NCBI GenBank assembly: GCA_046728115.1
Contig: JBKPDW010000387.1
Location: 1-30,377, forward strand
Reading direction: 5' to 3'
DNA: 30,377 bases
Source: CAVSWN01 sp046728115
GTDB taxonomy: Bacteria; Acidobacteriota; Vicinamibacteria; Vicinamibacterales; CAVVIG01
The notes under the pieces were generated by a model. The model worked only from the letters and a program-made list of their open reading frames with translations, did not search any database and was not told where the DNA came from. Every line of letters begins with the position of its first letter. Position 1 is the stretch's first letter. Made by a program: the position numbers and the translations under genes. Shown here one piece after another: positions 8,919 to 15,826 of the stretch.

Positions 8919-11090
8919 TTGAGAATCCGCGTGAGTTCGTCACGGAAGATTCTGCTCGGGCTGATCGCCGGCGTCGCCGTCGGTCTTTTCCTGGGTGAGC
9001 GAGCCGCCTTCCTCGAATGGCCCGCGAAAGCATTCGTTCAGCTCCTCGGCGTTACGGTTCTTCCATATCTCGTCACGTCCCTTGTGATTGGAATTGCCGG
9101 CGGCAGTGTCGATCAGGCGCGACGACTTGCGTTCAGAGGCGGCCTGGCCATCCTCGTGCTGTGGACGGTCAGCCTGGCGCTCGTCTTTCTCAGCACCGTT
9201 GCGCTGCCGCCCGAGAAGGGGGGCTCGTTCTACTCGAACGCCGCGGTTTCGACCGAGCGACAGATCGACTGGATCGATCTGTACATCCCGTCAAACCCCT
9301 TTTACGCACTCGCAAACAACGTAGTCCCGGCCGTCGTCGTCTTCTCGATCCTGCTCGGGATCGCCTTACTGGGACTCGCTGACAAGGAGCGTGTGCTTGC
9401 AGGTCTTCGGCCCGTCAACGACACCCTTGCTCGCGCCGGGACCCTCGTGGTTCGCCTGACACCGGTCGGCATCTTCGCAATCGTCGGCCACTCTGCGGGC
9501 ACGCTTCGCGTTGAAGAGCTCGCACGATTGCAGGCGTTTCTGGTCGTATCGATCGGACTCTCCCTGATTCTCACGATCTGGATCCTGCCGGGCCTGACCT
9601 CCGCCGTGACGGGGTTGTCGTTCCGTCGAATCCTGGCGCTATGTTGGGATCCGGTCATCACGGCGTTTGTCACAGCCAACCTCTTCATCGTTCTTCCGCT
9701 TCTGCAGGAACGAGGAAAGCAGCTGCTCGCGGAAGCCCGCCTTACCAGCAAGGACGCCAGTGAGGCGGTCGACGTGCTGGTACCGACGTCCTTCACGATT
9801 CCTCACAGCGCAAAGCTCCTGAGTCTGTCGTTCATCTTGTTTGCCGGCTGGTTTGCAGGGGCACCGCTGGCGATCAGCAAGTTCCCGAGGCTCGCGACTG
9901 TCGGGCTCCTGAGCATGTTCGGCAGCCTGAATACCGCCGTTCCATTCATGCTCGATCTCATGCGTCTTCCCTCCGATTTGTTTCAGTTGTTCGTCGTGTC
10001 CAGCGTCGTGAATTCCCGCTTCGGCAGCGCGGCCGCCGCGATGCACACGTTCGCCCTGGCCCTGCTCGGCGCCCACTTCATGTCCGGACGGCCCCGGATC
10101 GCGAAGCGTCGGCTCCTGATGTTCGGCGCCAGCACCGTCGTTATCGTTGGCTCGTTCCTGTTCGGCAGCCGCCGCCTGTTGTCTGCAGTGCTGCCCGCAC
10201 CAGAAGCCGCTGCGGCGACGTTCGACCGTCTCCATCCGTCTGGGGCTTGGGGCAGGCTGGCCACCGTCGAGACGATGAAAGATCGGAAAGAGCACAACGC
10301 CGAGCCTGAGTCCCTCAGAGGTCGCCGGTTGGACGAGATCCTGAACCGCGGCAGTCTCCGGGTGTGCGTCTCCCCCGATGCCATGCCGTGGTGTTACGTG
10401 AACAGCCGCGGTGAGATTATGGGGTTCGACCTGGACCTCGCGCATGCGATGGCCGTGCAATTGAACACGCGCCTCGTCCTCGTGCCAATTGAACGCGCGG
10501 TAAGGGGTACGGCGCTCGTCACCGGTCGGTGCGATGTGTTCACAGGCCGTGTCGTTCCGTCGGAAAGCGCCTCGATGGCGTTTTCAAGGGCCATCACCGA
10601 CGAGGCGTGGGCATTTCTGACGCTCGACCATCGACGCGATGAGTTCGCCAGCCCCGACCGGATCCGCCAGCTTGCCTCTCCCCGAATCGCGGTGTTGCGC
10701 GAGAAGGAATGGATCGACATGCTGAAGGCGCGTCTGCCCAACGCCGATGTCATTGCCGTTGACTCGATTCCGGAGTTCATCAATGCACCGGCCGGCCGGT
10801 TCGACGCGATGTTCACGGGATACGATCGCGCGTTGGCCTACAGCATGGCCTGGCCGCAGTTCGACGCCGTTCTTCCCTCGCCGGATTTTGGAAGCGTGCC
10901 CATAGCGATTGCCGTACCCGCCGGCGAGGAAGCGCTCGTCGATTACGCAAACGCGGTGGTCGAGGTGGGAAACGCGAGCGGCGTCTTCAAGGAAAAACTC
11001 GACTACTGGATTCAGGGTAAAGGTTCACAGCTCGAAAAAGAACCGCGTTGGTCCATCGGTCGCAACGTACTGGGATGGTGGAAGGACTAA
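8919..11090 (+). CDS. Symporter (SLC1/DAACS-like) fused to a C-terminal solute-binding domain, copy 1
   Basis: This is a 723-residue fusion. Residues 1-395 follow the elevator-type dicarboxylate/amino-acid:cation symporter fold: an N-terminal KILLGLIAGVAVGLFLG helix, IPSNPFYALANNVVPAVVVFSILLG in the middle, and RLTPVGIFAIV. A further hydrophobic segment (about 399-425) leads to a linker. Residues about 468-700 form a periplasmic family-3-type solute-binding domain (RGSLRVCVSPDAMPW, then GFDLDLAHAMA). The SLC1 substrate-site motifs are altered: where NMDGT is expected in helix 7 there is PHSAK (295-299), and helix 8 has VNSR (364-367) instead of a D-x-x-R-x-x-x-N pattern. The binding domain lacks the arginine that usually holds the ligand carboxylate. 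The start may be TTG 8919 or GTG 8931. It overlaps the next gene and is about 36% identical by eye to the copy at 15827. Substrate is unknown. Confidence 0.85.
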   Translation: MRIRVSSSRKILLGLIAGVAVGLFLGERAAFLEWPAKAFVQLLGVTVLPYLVTSLVIGIAGGSVDQARRLAFRGGLAILVLWTVSLALVFLSTVALPPEKGGSFYSNAAVSTERQIDWIDLYIPSNPFYALANNVVPAVVVFSILLGIALLGLADKERVLAGLRPVNDTLARAGTLVVRLTPVGIFAIVGHSAGTLRVEELARLQAFLVVSIGLSLILTIWILPGLTSAVTGLSFRRILALCWDPVITAFVTANLFIVLPLLQERGKQLLAEARLTSKDASEAVDVLVPTSFTIPHSAKLLSLSFILFAGWFAGAPLAISKFPRLATVGLLSMFGSLNTAVPFMLDLMRLPSDLFQLFVVSSVVNSRFGSAAAAMHTFALALLGAHFMSGRPRIAKRRLLMFGASTVVIVGSFLFGSRRLLSAVLPAPEAAAATFDRLHPSGAWGRLATVETMKDRKEHNAEPESLRGRRLDEILNRGSLRVCVSPDAMPWCYVNSRGEIMGFDLDLAHAMAVQLNTRLVLVPIERAVRGTALVTGRCDVFTGRVVPSESASMAFSRAITDEAWAFLTLDHRRDEFASPDRIRQLASPRIAVLREKEWIDMLKARLPNADVIAVDSIPEFINAPAGRFDAMFTGYDRALAYSMAWPQFDAVLPSPDFGSVPIAIAVPAGEEALVDYANAVVEVGNASGVFKEKLDYWIQGKGSQLEKEPRWSIGRNVLGWWKD

Positions 11091-11512
11091 GCAACCCTGA
11101 ATGGTTTCGTCTTTCAACCTGGTTTGGCGCGCTCATCGCCACGCAGGCCGCGCACTCCGTCGAGGAGTATGCGGGACGGCTCTACGAGTCGTTTCCGCCA
11201 GCGAGGTTGGTCAGCAGCCTGATCTCCTCGAACCTCGAGCGCGGCTTCACCGTTGCGAACGTGGTCCTCGTGGCGTTCGGCGTATGGTGTTTCCTCCGGC
11301 CGGTTCGCCATGGCTGGCGTTCGGCTGTCCCGCTGGCGTGGACGTGGGTGGGGATCGAGCTCGTCAACGGCATCGGCCATCCGCTGTGGTCGCTCGTACA
11401 AGGCGGCTACACGCCGGGCGTCGCCACCGCTCCCGTGCTCCTGCTTTTCGCCGTTCTCCTCGCGCGCGAGCTCGCGCGAGCGGCGCCGCGACATCCCGTT
11501 CGAGCGACGTGA
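11075..11512 (+). CDS. HXXEE-domain membrane protein
   Basis: This small integral membrane protein of 145 residues carries the motif that names the family: H27-S-V-E30-E31, inside the first hydrophobic segment (ATQAAHSVEEY). Later helices contain GIELVNGIGHPLWSL with a second conserved-looking histidine, then a last long helix ending in an Arg-rich tail. The conserved His and Glu residues suggest metal binding or a membrane-embedded reaction, but no function is established for the family. ATG 11075 is preferred over the TTG at 11048 because family sequence begins there. It overlaps the end of the symporter fusion gene by 16 bases, which suggests translational coupling and a shared mRNA. Confidence 0.7.
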   Translation: MVEGLSNPEWFRLSTWFGALIATQAAHSVEEYAGRLYESFPPARLVSSLISSNLERGFTVANVVLVAFGVWCFLRPVRHGWRSAVPLAWTWVGIELVNGIGHPLWSLVQGGYTPGVATAPVLLLFAVLLARELARAAPRHPVRAT

Positions 11513-11569
11513 CAGGTGCGCGCTTGAGATGCCGTCCTACAAGCGGCACAATCAGTGATGGAGTTCTCG

Positions 11570-12004
11570 ATGAAGCCTATCGCGTCAGTCATCGTCGCAA
11601 TCGCCATCTTCCACGCGCCGCTGGTGGCGCAGGAACCCAAGCCCGTGCCGAAGGACTCGATACGCGTGTCAATTCCTGGATGCAGCAAAGGTCAGATTTT
11701 CACAGCCGGCCCGCGAACGGCAGACGAGCCGGGGAGCGCGGACATTCCCGAAGGCTTGCACATGCGCATGAACGGACAGAAGCAGCTGATCGCGGAGATC
11801 AAGGCTCATGAGGGTTCGATGATCGTGATCACCGGCCTCATGAAGAAGGGCCAGTACAGACCGGACGGCGTGGGCATCGGCGGTGGCATACGGATTTCTC
11901 CCGGTCCCATTTCCGGCGGCATGACGCCTGGCGCGGTCGGCAGCCAGGCCTTCATCGACGTCGAAGGGTGGCGTCCGATCGCGGGTGCGTGCCGCACAAA
12001 ATAG
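11570..12004 (+). CDS. Small exported protein of unknown function
   Basis: This 144-residue protein starts at ATG 11570, chosen because GGAG at 11560-11563 lies six bases upstream and a signal peptide follows directly (MKPIASVIVAIAIFHAPLVAQ). A GTG at 11555 would add five residues. The mature part is about 120 residues with one cysteine early on (IPGCSKGQIF) and another near the end (GACRTK), which could form a disulfide. A Gly/Pro-rich stretch lies between. The N-terminal half, with LIAEIKAHEGSMIVITGLMKKG, looks like a small beta-rich fold. I do not recognise the family well enough to name it. It lies between the HXXEE and DUF1801 genes on the same strand. Confidence 0.65.
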   Translation: MKPIASVIVAIAIFHAPLVAQEPKPVPKDSIRVSIPGCSKGQIFTAGPRTADEPGSADIPEGLHMRMNGQKQLIAEIKAHEGSMIVITGLMKKGQYRPDGVGIGGGIRISPGPISGGMTPGAVGSQAFIDVEGWRPIAGACRTK

Positions 12005-12012
12005 CCGGCGCG

Positions 12013-12429
12013 ATGCCTCGTAACGATTTCAAGTCCGTCGACCAATACATCGCGTCCCAACCCGAGCTCACTCAGCGCATCCTCGGTCGCGTGCGGAGCG
12101 CCATCAAGCAGGCCGTGCCCGCATCCGAGGAATCGATCTCGTACAACATTCCGACGTACAAATTGCAGGGCGGCGCCATCTTGTATTTCGCCGGCTGGAA
12201 GCGGCACTATTCGCTCTACCCTGTGACGAAGTCCCTCGTCGCGGCATTCGCGGACGAGTTGGCCCCGTACGAGGTCGAGAAAGGCACTATCCGCTTCCCT
12301 CTCTCTCGAGCCGTACCGCTGAAGTTGATCGGCCGCATCGCGAGGTTTCGCGCGAAAGAAGTGGCTGAGCGCACGAACGCGAAGGCTGGCGCGCGCAAGA
12401 GCACTGGCGGTCTTGCGAAGCGGCGGTAG
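12013..12429 (+). CDS. DUF1801 (YdhG-like) protein
   Basis: This cytosolic protein of 138 residues belongs to the DUF1801 family; relatives are sometimes called iron chaperones by similarity to a frataxin-like fold, but this is not firmly established. Family features are the N-terminal helix VDQYIASQPE, the ISYNIPTYKLQGGAILYFAGWKRHYSLYP core, and KGTIRFPLSRAVPLKLIGRI near the end. ATG 12013 is chosen because homologous sequence starts there; an upstream start at 11968 would overlap the previous gene. The C-terminal 20 residues are a basic Lys/Arg/Ala tail outside the domain. It follows the previous stop by eight bases, so the two genes are probably co-transcribed. Confidence 0.82.
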   Translation: MPRNDFKSVDQYIASQPELTQRILGRVRSAIKQAVPASEESISYNIPTYKLQGGAILYFAGWKRHYSLYPVTKSLVAAFADELAPYEVEKGTIRFPLSRAVPLKLIGRIARFRAKEVAERTNAKAGARKSTGGLAKRR

Positions 12430-12479
12430 TCGGTCGCATACTCTGCCCAGCGTTTTGACGAAGTCAGAAGGAGCGTTCG

Positions 12480-13640
12480 ATGAGTGCCGACCTGTTGAAG
12501 CTGTTCGCTGATTTCGACCGTGGCAGACTGTCGCGCCGTCAATTGCTGAGAGCGCTTGGCGTCGCCGCCGCCATCCGTCCGGCGGCCGCCTTCGCTCAAG
12601 GTCAGTGCGGAGGCGCCCGCGCGGGTACCCCGGAGTGCGACCCGACACCTGCAAAGCTCCCGTTCGAGTCCACTGGCTGGAAAACCGTACTGCTGGACCA
12701 TCTCGCCTGCCAGGTCGTGGACTACCCGAAAGAGGCCGCCTATTACACCGCGCTGATGAACTGGAAGATCCGAAGCGACGATGGCAAGCAGGCGCTGCTC
12801 GACATCGGTGACTGGGGTGGTCTCGTTCTTCGCGGTGGCTATCAGCCGCCGCCGGCGCCCGAAGGCGCAGCCGCCACGCCTGCAGGCCAGGCCCCTTCGA
12901 CAGGCTCAGGGCAAGCAGGTGGCGGAGGCGGCCGCGGTGGTGGGGGCGGCGGTCCACGTCCCCCGCGCCTCGCGGTATTCGACAGTTTCTGCTGGGGCAT
13001 CGAGCCGTGGGACGCGAAGACGGTTGAAGCCGAACTACGGAAACGTGGCCTCACACCGGTGGCTGACAACCGGGGGACCGACTTTCAGAGCTTCCACGTG
13101 AAGGATCCCGACGGGTTCGACCTGCAGATCAGCAACGGCAACCGGCAGAATCGTCGGCAGGGATCCGCAAGCGGGAAAACATCTGCGCCCGCGCCGTTCG
13201 AATCGACCAATTGGAAAACGGTGTGGCTCGATCACATCTCATTCGAGGTCTCGAACTACAAGGAAACCGTGGCGTTCTATACCGCGCTGCTCGGGTGGAA
13301 GCCGGGGACCGACGAGGGCAGTCAGAATCAATGCGAAATTGGCGATGTCGGCGACATCATCATCCGTCGCGGAGGTGGCGGCAACCGCGGAGGCGGCGCA
13401 GGCACCATGCCCACAGGGCGGCGGGCGGCGATGGGACACATCGCGTTCGGTATCAGTCCCTTCGATGCCGATCAGGTCAAAGCCGAACTCGAGAGGCGTG
13501 GCCTGACCGCTCGTGTTGACACTGGTGGGAGGGGCGACATTCACACCGCGTCGTACAAGAGCTATCACACGACGACGCCGAATGGATTCGATCTGCAGAT
13601 CAGCGCGACGACGCGGGCGAACCGAACTCCGACCGCGTAA
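12480..13640 (+). CDS. Secreted tandem-VOC (glyoxalase/dioxygenase fold) protein
   Basis: This 386-residue protein has two vicinal-oxygen-chelate domains, at about 65-215 and 240-380, which are clear internal duplicates: each begins with a FEST-x-WKTV-x-LDH sequence and ends with GFDLQIS. AAGGAG at 12468-12473, six bases before the ATG, fixes the start. The N-terminus has SRRQLLRALGVAAA, a twin-arginine (Tat) signal, so it is probably exported folded, perhaps with its metal. The histidine in each LDH sequence matches a usual VOC metal ligand; the terminal ligand, commonly Glu, appears to be Gln in both copies. A Gly-rich segment (about 143-160) lies inside domain 1 and contains an inserted repeat. 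Reaction and substrate are unknown. Confidence 0.82.
   Translation: MSADLLKLFADFDRGRLSRRQLLRALGVAAAIRPAAAFAQGQCGGARAGTPECDPTPAKLPFESTGWKTVLLDHLACQVVDYPKEAAYYTALMNWKIRSDDGKQALLDIGDWGGLVLRGGYQPPPAPEGAAATPAGQAPSTGSGQAGGGGGRGGGGGGPRPPRLAVFDSFCWGIEPWDAKTVEAELRKRGLTPVADNRGTDFQSFHVKDPDGFDLQISNGNRQNRRQGSASGKTSAPAPFESTNWKTVWLDHISFEVSNYKETVAFYTALLGWKPGTDEGSQNQCEIGDVGDIIIRRGGGGNRGGGAGTMPTGRRAAMGHIAFGISPFDADQVKAELERRGLTARVDTGGRGDIHTASYKSYHTTTPNGFDLQISATTRANRTPTA
12892..12916 (+). repeat. Dispersed 'SLSKG/PEPVEG'-type repeat inserted in a coding region
   Basis: The sequence CCTTCGACAGGCTCAGGGC followed by AAGC is a core of a short element scattered through many environmental bacterial genomes; its other-strand translations give the tell-tale peptides SLSKG and PEPVEG, both readable here. 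It lies in frame within the VOC gene, encoding PSTGSGQA, just before a run of glycine codons. It therefore looks like a short repeat that entered a surface loop without breaking the frame. I see no second copy in this window. Confidence 0.6.
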
Positions 13641-13721
13641 GGTGGTTCGGAAAGAGATGCGACACCACAGAGGAAACCGACCGAAGCCGATGAACCGACG
13701 GTGCGCGGCGGCGGCTTCTGA

Positions 13722-14270
13722 TCAGCCGACGCGCACGTATCCCTTCAGCTGCAGATTCACCAGCGTCGTCATCGCCCAGAGATCGATCTGGATATCGGGA
13801 TTGACCTGCTTCGAGTCGATCTTTCTGACGAGCAGTCCCTGACCGCAGACCCGGATGTCGACGCCGGCCTGCCTGAGCGCGTGGATCAGAGCGATGTTCG
13901 GATTGTCGCGGTTGTAGCGCTCCTTGTACGCGTCGTTGCTCATCACGATGTCGATGTCCGGAGTTCGCTGGTGGAACATGATCACGATATGGCGATGTTC
14001 CGCAGGAACGCCGTATTTCCCCAGCGTGTTGACGTAGGTCGCGATGGTCGGCAGCATCGGATTCACGTCGCCGGGGTTCTTGGCGTCCTGCCCGTCGGCA
14101 AATACCACCTTGTAGTCCGTCTTCGGATCCGGCAACTCGCGCGCTCCCGGCAGATCGCGGGCGGCCTCGTACCCGGGCACGAGCAGCGTCGTCGAGTCCG
14201 CCTTTGCGGGGCCGAATGGTCCCGATGCCAGAACCAGCAAAGTCGTCAATCCAAGAGCGCCTGACCTCAT
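13722..14270 (-). CDS. Exported DsrE/DsrF-like protein
   Basis: This 182-residue protein has a signal peptide (MRSGALGLTTLLVLASG, cleaved near AKA-DS) and a DsrE-type domain. The family is linked to sulfur-relay and sulfur-carrier reactions through a conserved cysteine. Here the cysteine is in GVDIRVCGQGLL, after HALRQAG, in the usual place. Other family features are YKVVFADGQD near the front and HRHIVIMFHQRTPDIDIVMSND in the middle. ATG 14270 is chosen because GGAGG lies five bases upstream on the minus strand; a GTG at 14282 is less likely. It is the only minus-strand gene between 6434 and 26238, with no sulfur-metabolism partner nearby. Periplasmic DsrE-like proteins are widespread but poorly characterised. 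Confidence 0.75.
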   Translation of the reverse strand: MRSGALGLTTLLVLASGPFGPAKADSTTLLVPGYEAARDLPGARELPDPKTDYKVVFADGQDAKNPGDVNPMLPTIATYVNTLGKYGVPAEHRHIVIMFHQRTPDIDIVMSNDAYKERYNRDNPNIALIHALRQAGVDIRVCGQGLLVRKIDSKQVNPDIQIDLWAMTTLVNLQLKGYVRVG

Positions 14271-14890
14271 GAGAGCCTCCACAGGCGATCATCTTACTCG
14301 GGCGATCGTGCTCGGAGCGGGGCAAAACTGAACCGGGCACGTTCGCAACTCCCTGCGATCCCCGCCACGACTGCTGAGGTTCGCGCCTCTGCCATGTCGG
14401 CGCCGGACACGTAATTTTTCCGTGAGGATTCCCGTGTTCGCGATTGCCTGCTCCCGCCTTTATCCAAGGCATGATCCGCTCAGCAGGAGGGGCGCAGTGT
14501 GTCAACGCCATCCGTACGCATCGACGAGTTGGCGAAAACCGTGGAGTCGCTCGCGAAGAAAGTGAAGGCGGCCTGACGCCGGATGCGGTCGAATCCGGCC
14601 GACCATGAAAGTGACCCCTTCAGATCGCCGGCGGGCTGGCGCCACCGAAGCGCTCGGCATCGCCAGCCGCCATGCCTTTCGCTCGAATGTGAGTCACACG
14701 CCCACGTGAGTGCTACGCTTGGCATCGCGCAAGCAACCGATGGATAGCGGACTCTGAACACATCCGGGCGCATCGCTCCGGGAACCGTCTGGCACTGCAC
14801 ATTCGTGTCGTCGAGCCGCCGCGTCGCTGCGCTGGTTCGATTCAGACGGAGATCTTCGCCAGCCCGGAACCATTCAGGGAGGTTAGTGAC
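14271..14890. other. Long intergenic stretch with one small candidate ORF
   Basis: About 620 bases lie between the divergent DsrE-like and PPK2 genes. Promoters for both should be here. I see no recognisable protein remnant, RNA gene or clear terminator; the only coding candidate is the 25-codon ORF at 14499, listed separately. Confidence 0.5.
14499..14576 (+). CDS. Possible 25-residue small protein
   Basis: AGGAGG at 14485-14490 lies eight bases before a GTG that opens a 25-codon frame ending in TGA. The predicted peptide begins MSTPSVRIDELAK and ends in KKVKAA; apart from the first few residues it is a short, Lys/Glu/Val-rich amphipathic helix. The ribosome-binding site is strong and well spaced, which is the main support. 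It could be chance or the remnant of a longer gene. No family is recognised. Confidence 0.3.
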   Translation: MSTPSVRIDELAKTVESLAKKVKAA

Positions 14891-15772
14891 GTGAAGAACA
14901 CTCGTGACCTGATCGACCGGCTCATTGCGAGACCAGGTCGCCACATCTCGTTGAAAGACTATCGCACGGACTGGACGGGCCACATCCCGAAAGAGGCGGC
15001 GCGGGAGGTGCTCGCGGACGGCATCCGGAAGCTGTCGAAACAGCAGGAGATGCTGTACGCGCAGGATACGTACGCCGTGCTCCTGGTGTTTCAGGCCATG
15101 GACGCGGCCGGTAAAGACGGCACGATCAAGCACGTGATGTCCGGCATCAACCCCCAGGGTTGTCAGGTCTACAGTTTCAAGAGCCCGTCACCGGAGGAAC
15201 GCGATCACTCGTACCTGTGGCGCTCCGTCAAAGCCCTCCCCGAGCGGGGCCGCATCGGGATTCACAACCGGTCGTACTACGAGGAGGTCCTCGTGGCTCG
15301 CGTGCACGAGCAGATTCTGGAAGCGCAGCAGCTGCCTGAGGAGTGCAAGAACAAACACATCTGGCAGGATCGGTTTCGGCAGATCAACGGCTTCGAGCGC
15401 TATCTCGTCGAGAACGGCACCATCCCGATCAAGTTTTTCCTGCACGTCTCGAAGGAGGAACAGAAGCGCCGCTTTCTCGAACGTATCGACATGCCCGAGA
15501 AAAACTGGAAGTTCTCCGTGAACGACGCCCGCGAGCGAACGTACTGGAAGAATTACATGAAGGCGTATGAGGATGTCTTCACGTACACCAGCACGAAATG
15601 GGCGCCCTGGTACATCGTGCCGGCGGACAACAAATGGTTCATGCGCGTGGCGGTGGCGGAAATCATTCATCACAGGCTCAAGGAATTGCGACTGCGATTC
15701 CCCAAAGTCACCAAGGCCCACCGTAAGGAACTGCTCGCCGCGCGCAAGCTGCTGCGGAACGAAAAGGGTTAG
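14891..15772 (+). CDS. ppk2: Polyphosphate kinase 2 family protein
   Basis: This cytosolic enzyme of 293 residues transfers phosphate between polyphosphate and nucleotides (class-2 polyphosphate kinase). The P-loop region FQAMDAAGKDG spans residues 67-77, followed by the family patterns VYSFKSPSPEERDHSYLWR (93-111) and NRSYYEEVLVARVH (126-139). A lid region with several arginines follows (KRRFLERIDMPEKNWKF). It is a single-domain form of ordinary length, typical of enzymes that phosphorylate AMP or ADP; the class cannot be settled by eye. The start is GTG 14891, with GGGAGG at 14877-14882, eight bases upstream. The second symporter fusion starts 54 bases after its stop on the same strand, so the two may share an mRNA. 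Confidence 0.93.
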   Translation: MKNTRDLIDRLIARPGRHISLKDYRTDWTGHIPKEAAREVLADGIRKLSKQQEMLYAQDTYAVLLVFQAMDAAGKDGTIKHVMSGINPQGCQVYSFKSPSPEERDHSYLWRSVKALPERGRIGIHNRSYYEEVLVARVHEQILEAQQLPEECKNKHIWQDRFRQINGFERYLVENGTIPIKFFLHVSKEEQKRRFLERIDMPEKNWKFSVNDARERTYWKNYMKAYEDVFTYTSTKWAPWYIVPADNKWFMRVAVAEIIHHRLKELRLRFPKVTKAHRKELLAARKLLRNEKG

Positions 15773-15826
15773 CGGCGCGTCCACCTACGATCGTTCGATA
15801 GATGCGATGACCGTTCCTGCGCAGAT

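Noticed and set aside
12925..12960. Glycine-rich run in the VOC protein as a sign of a PE-PGRS- or collagen-like protein
   Set aside because: It is a short low-complexity linker inside a clear VOC domain pair.
14480..15133. 217-codon minus-strand open frame
   Set aside because: Half of it is antisense to PPK2 and the rest, in the intergenic gap, shows no recognisable sequence.
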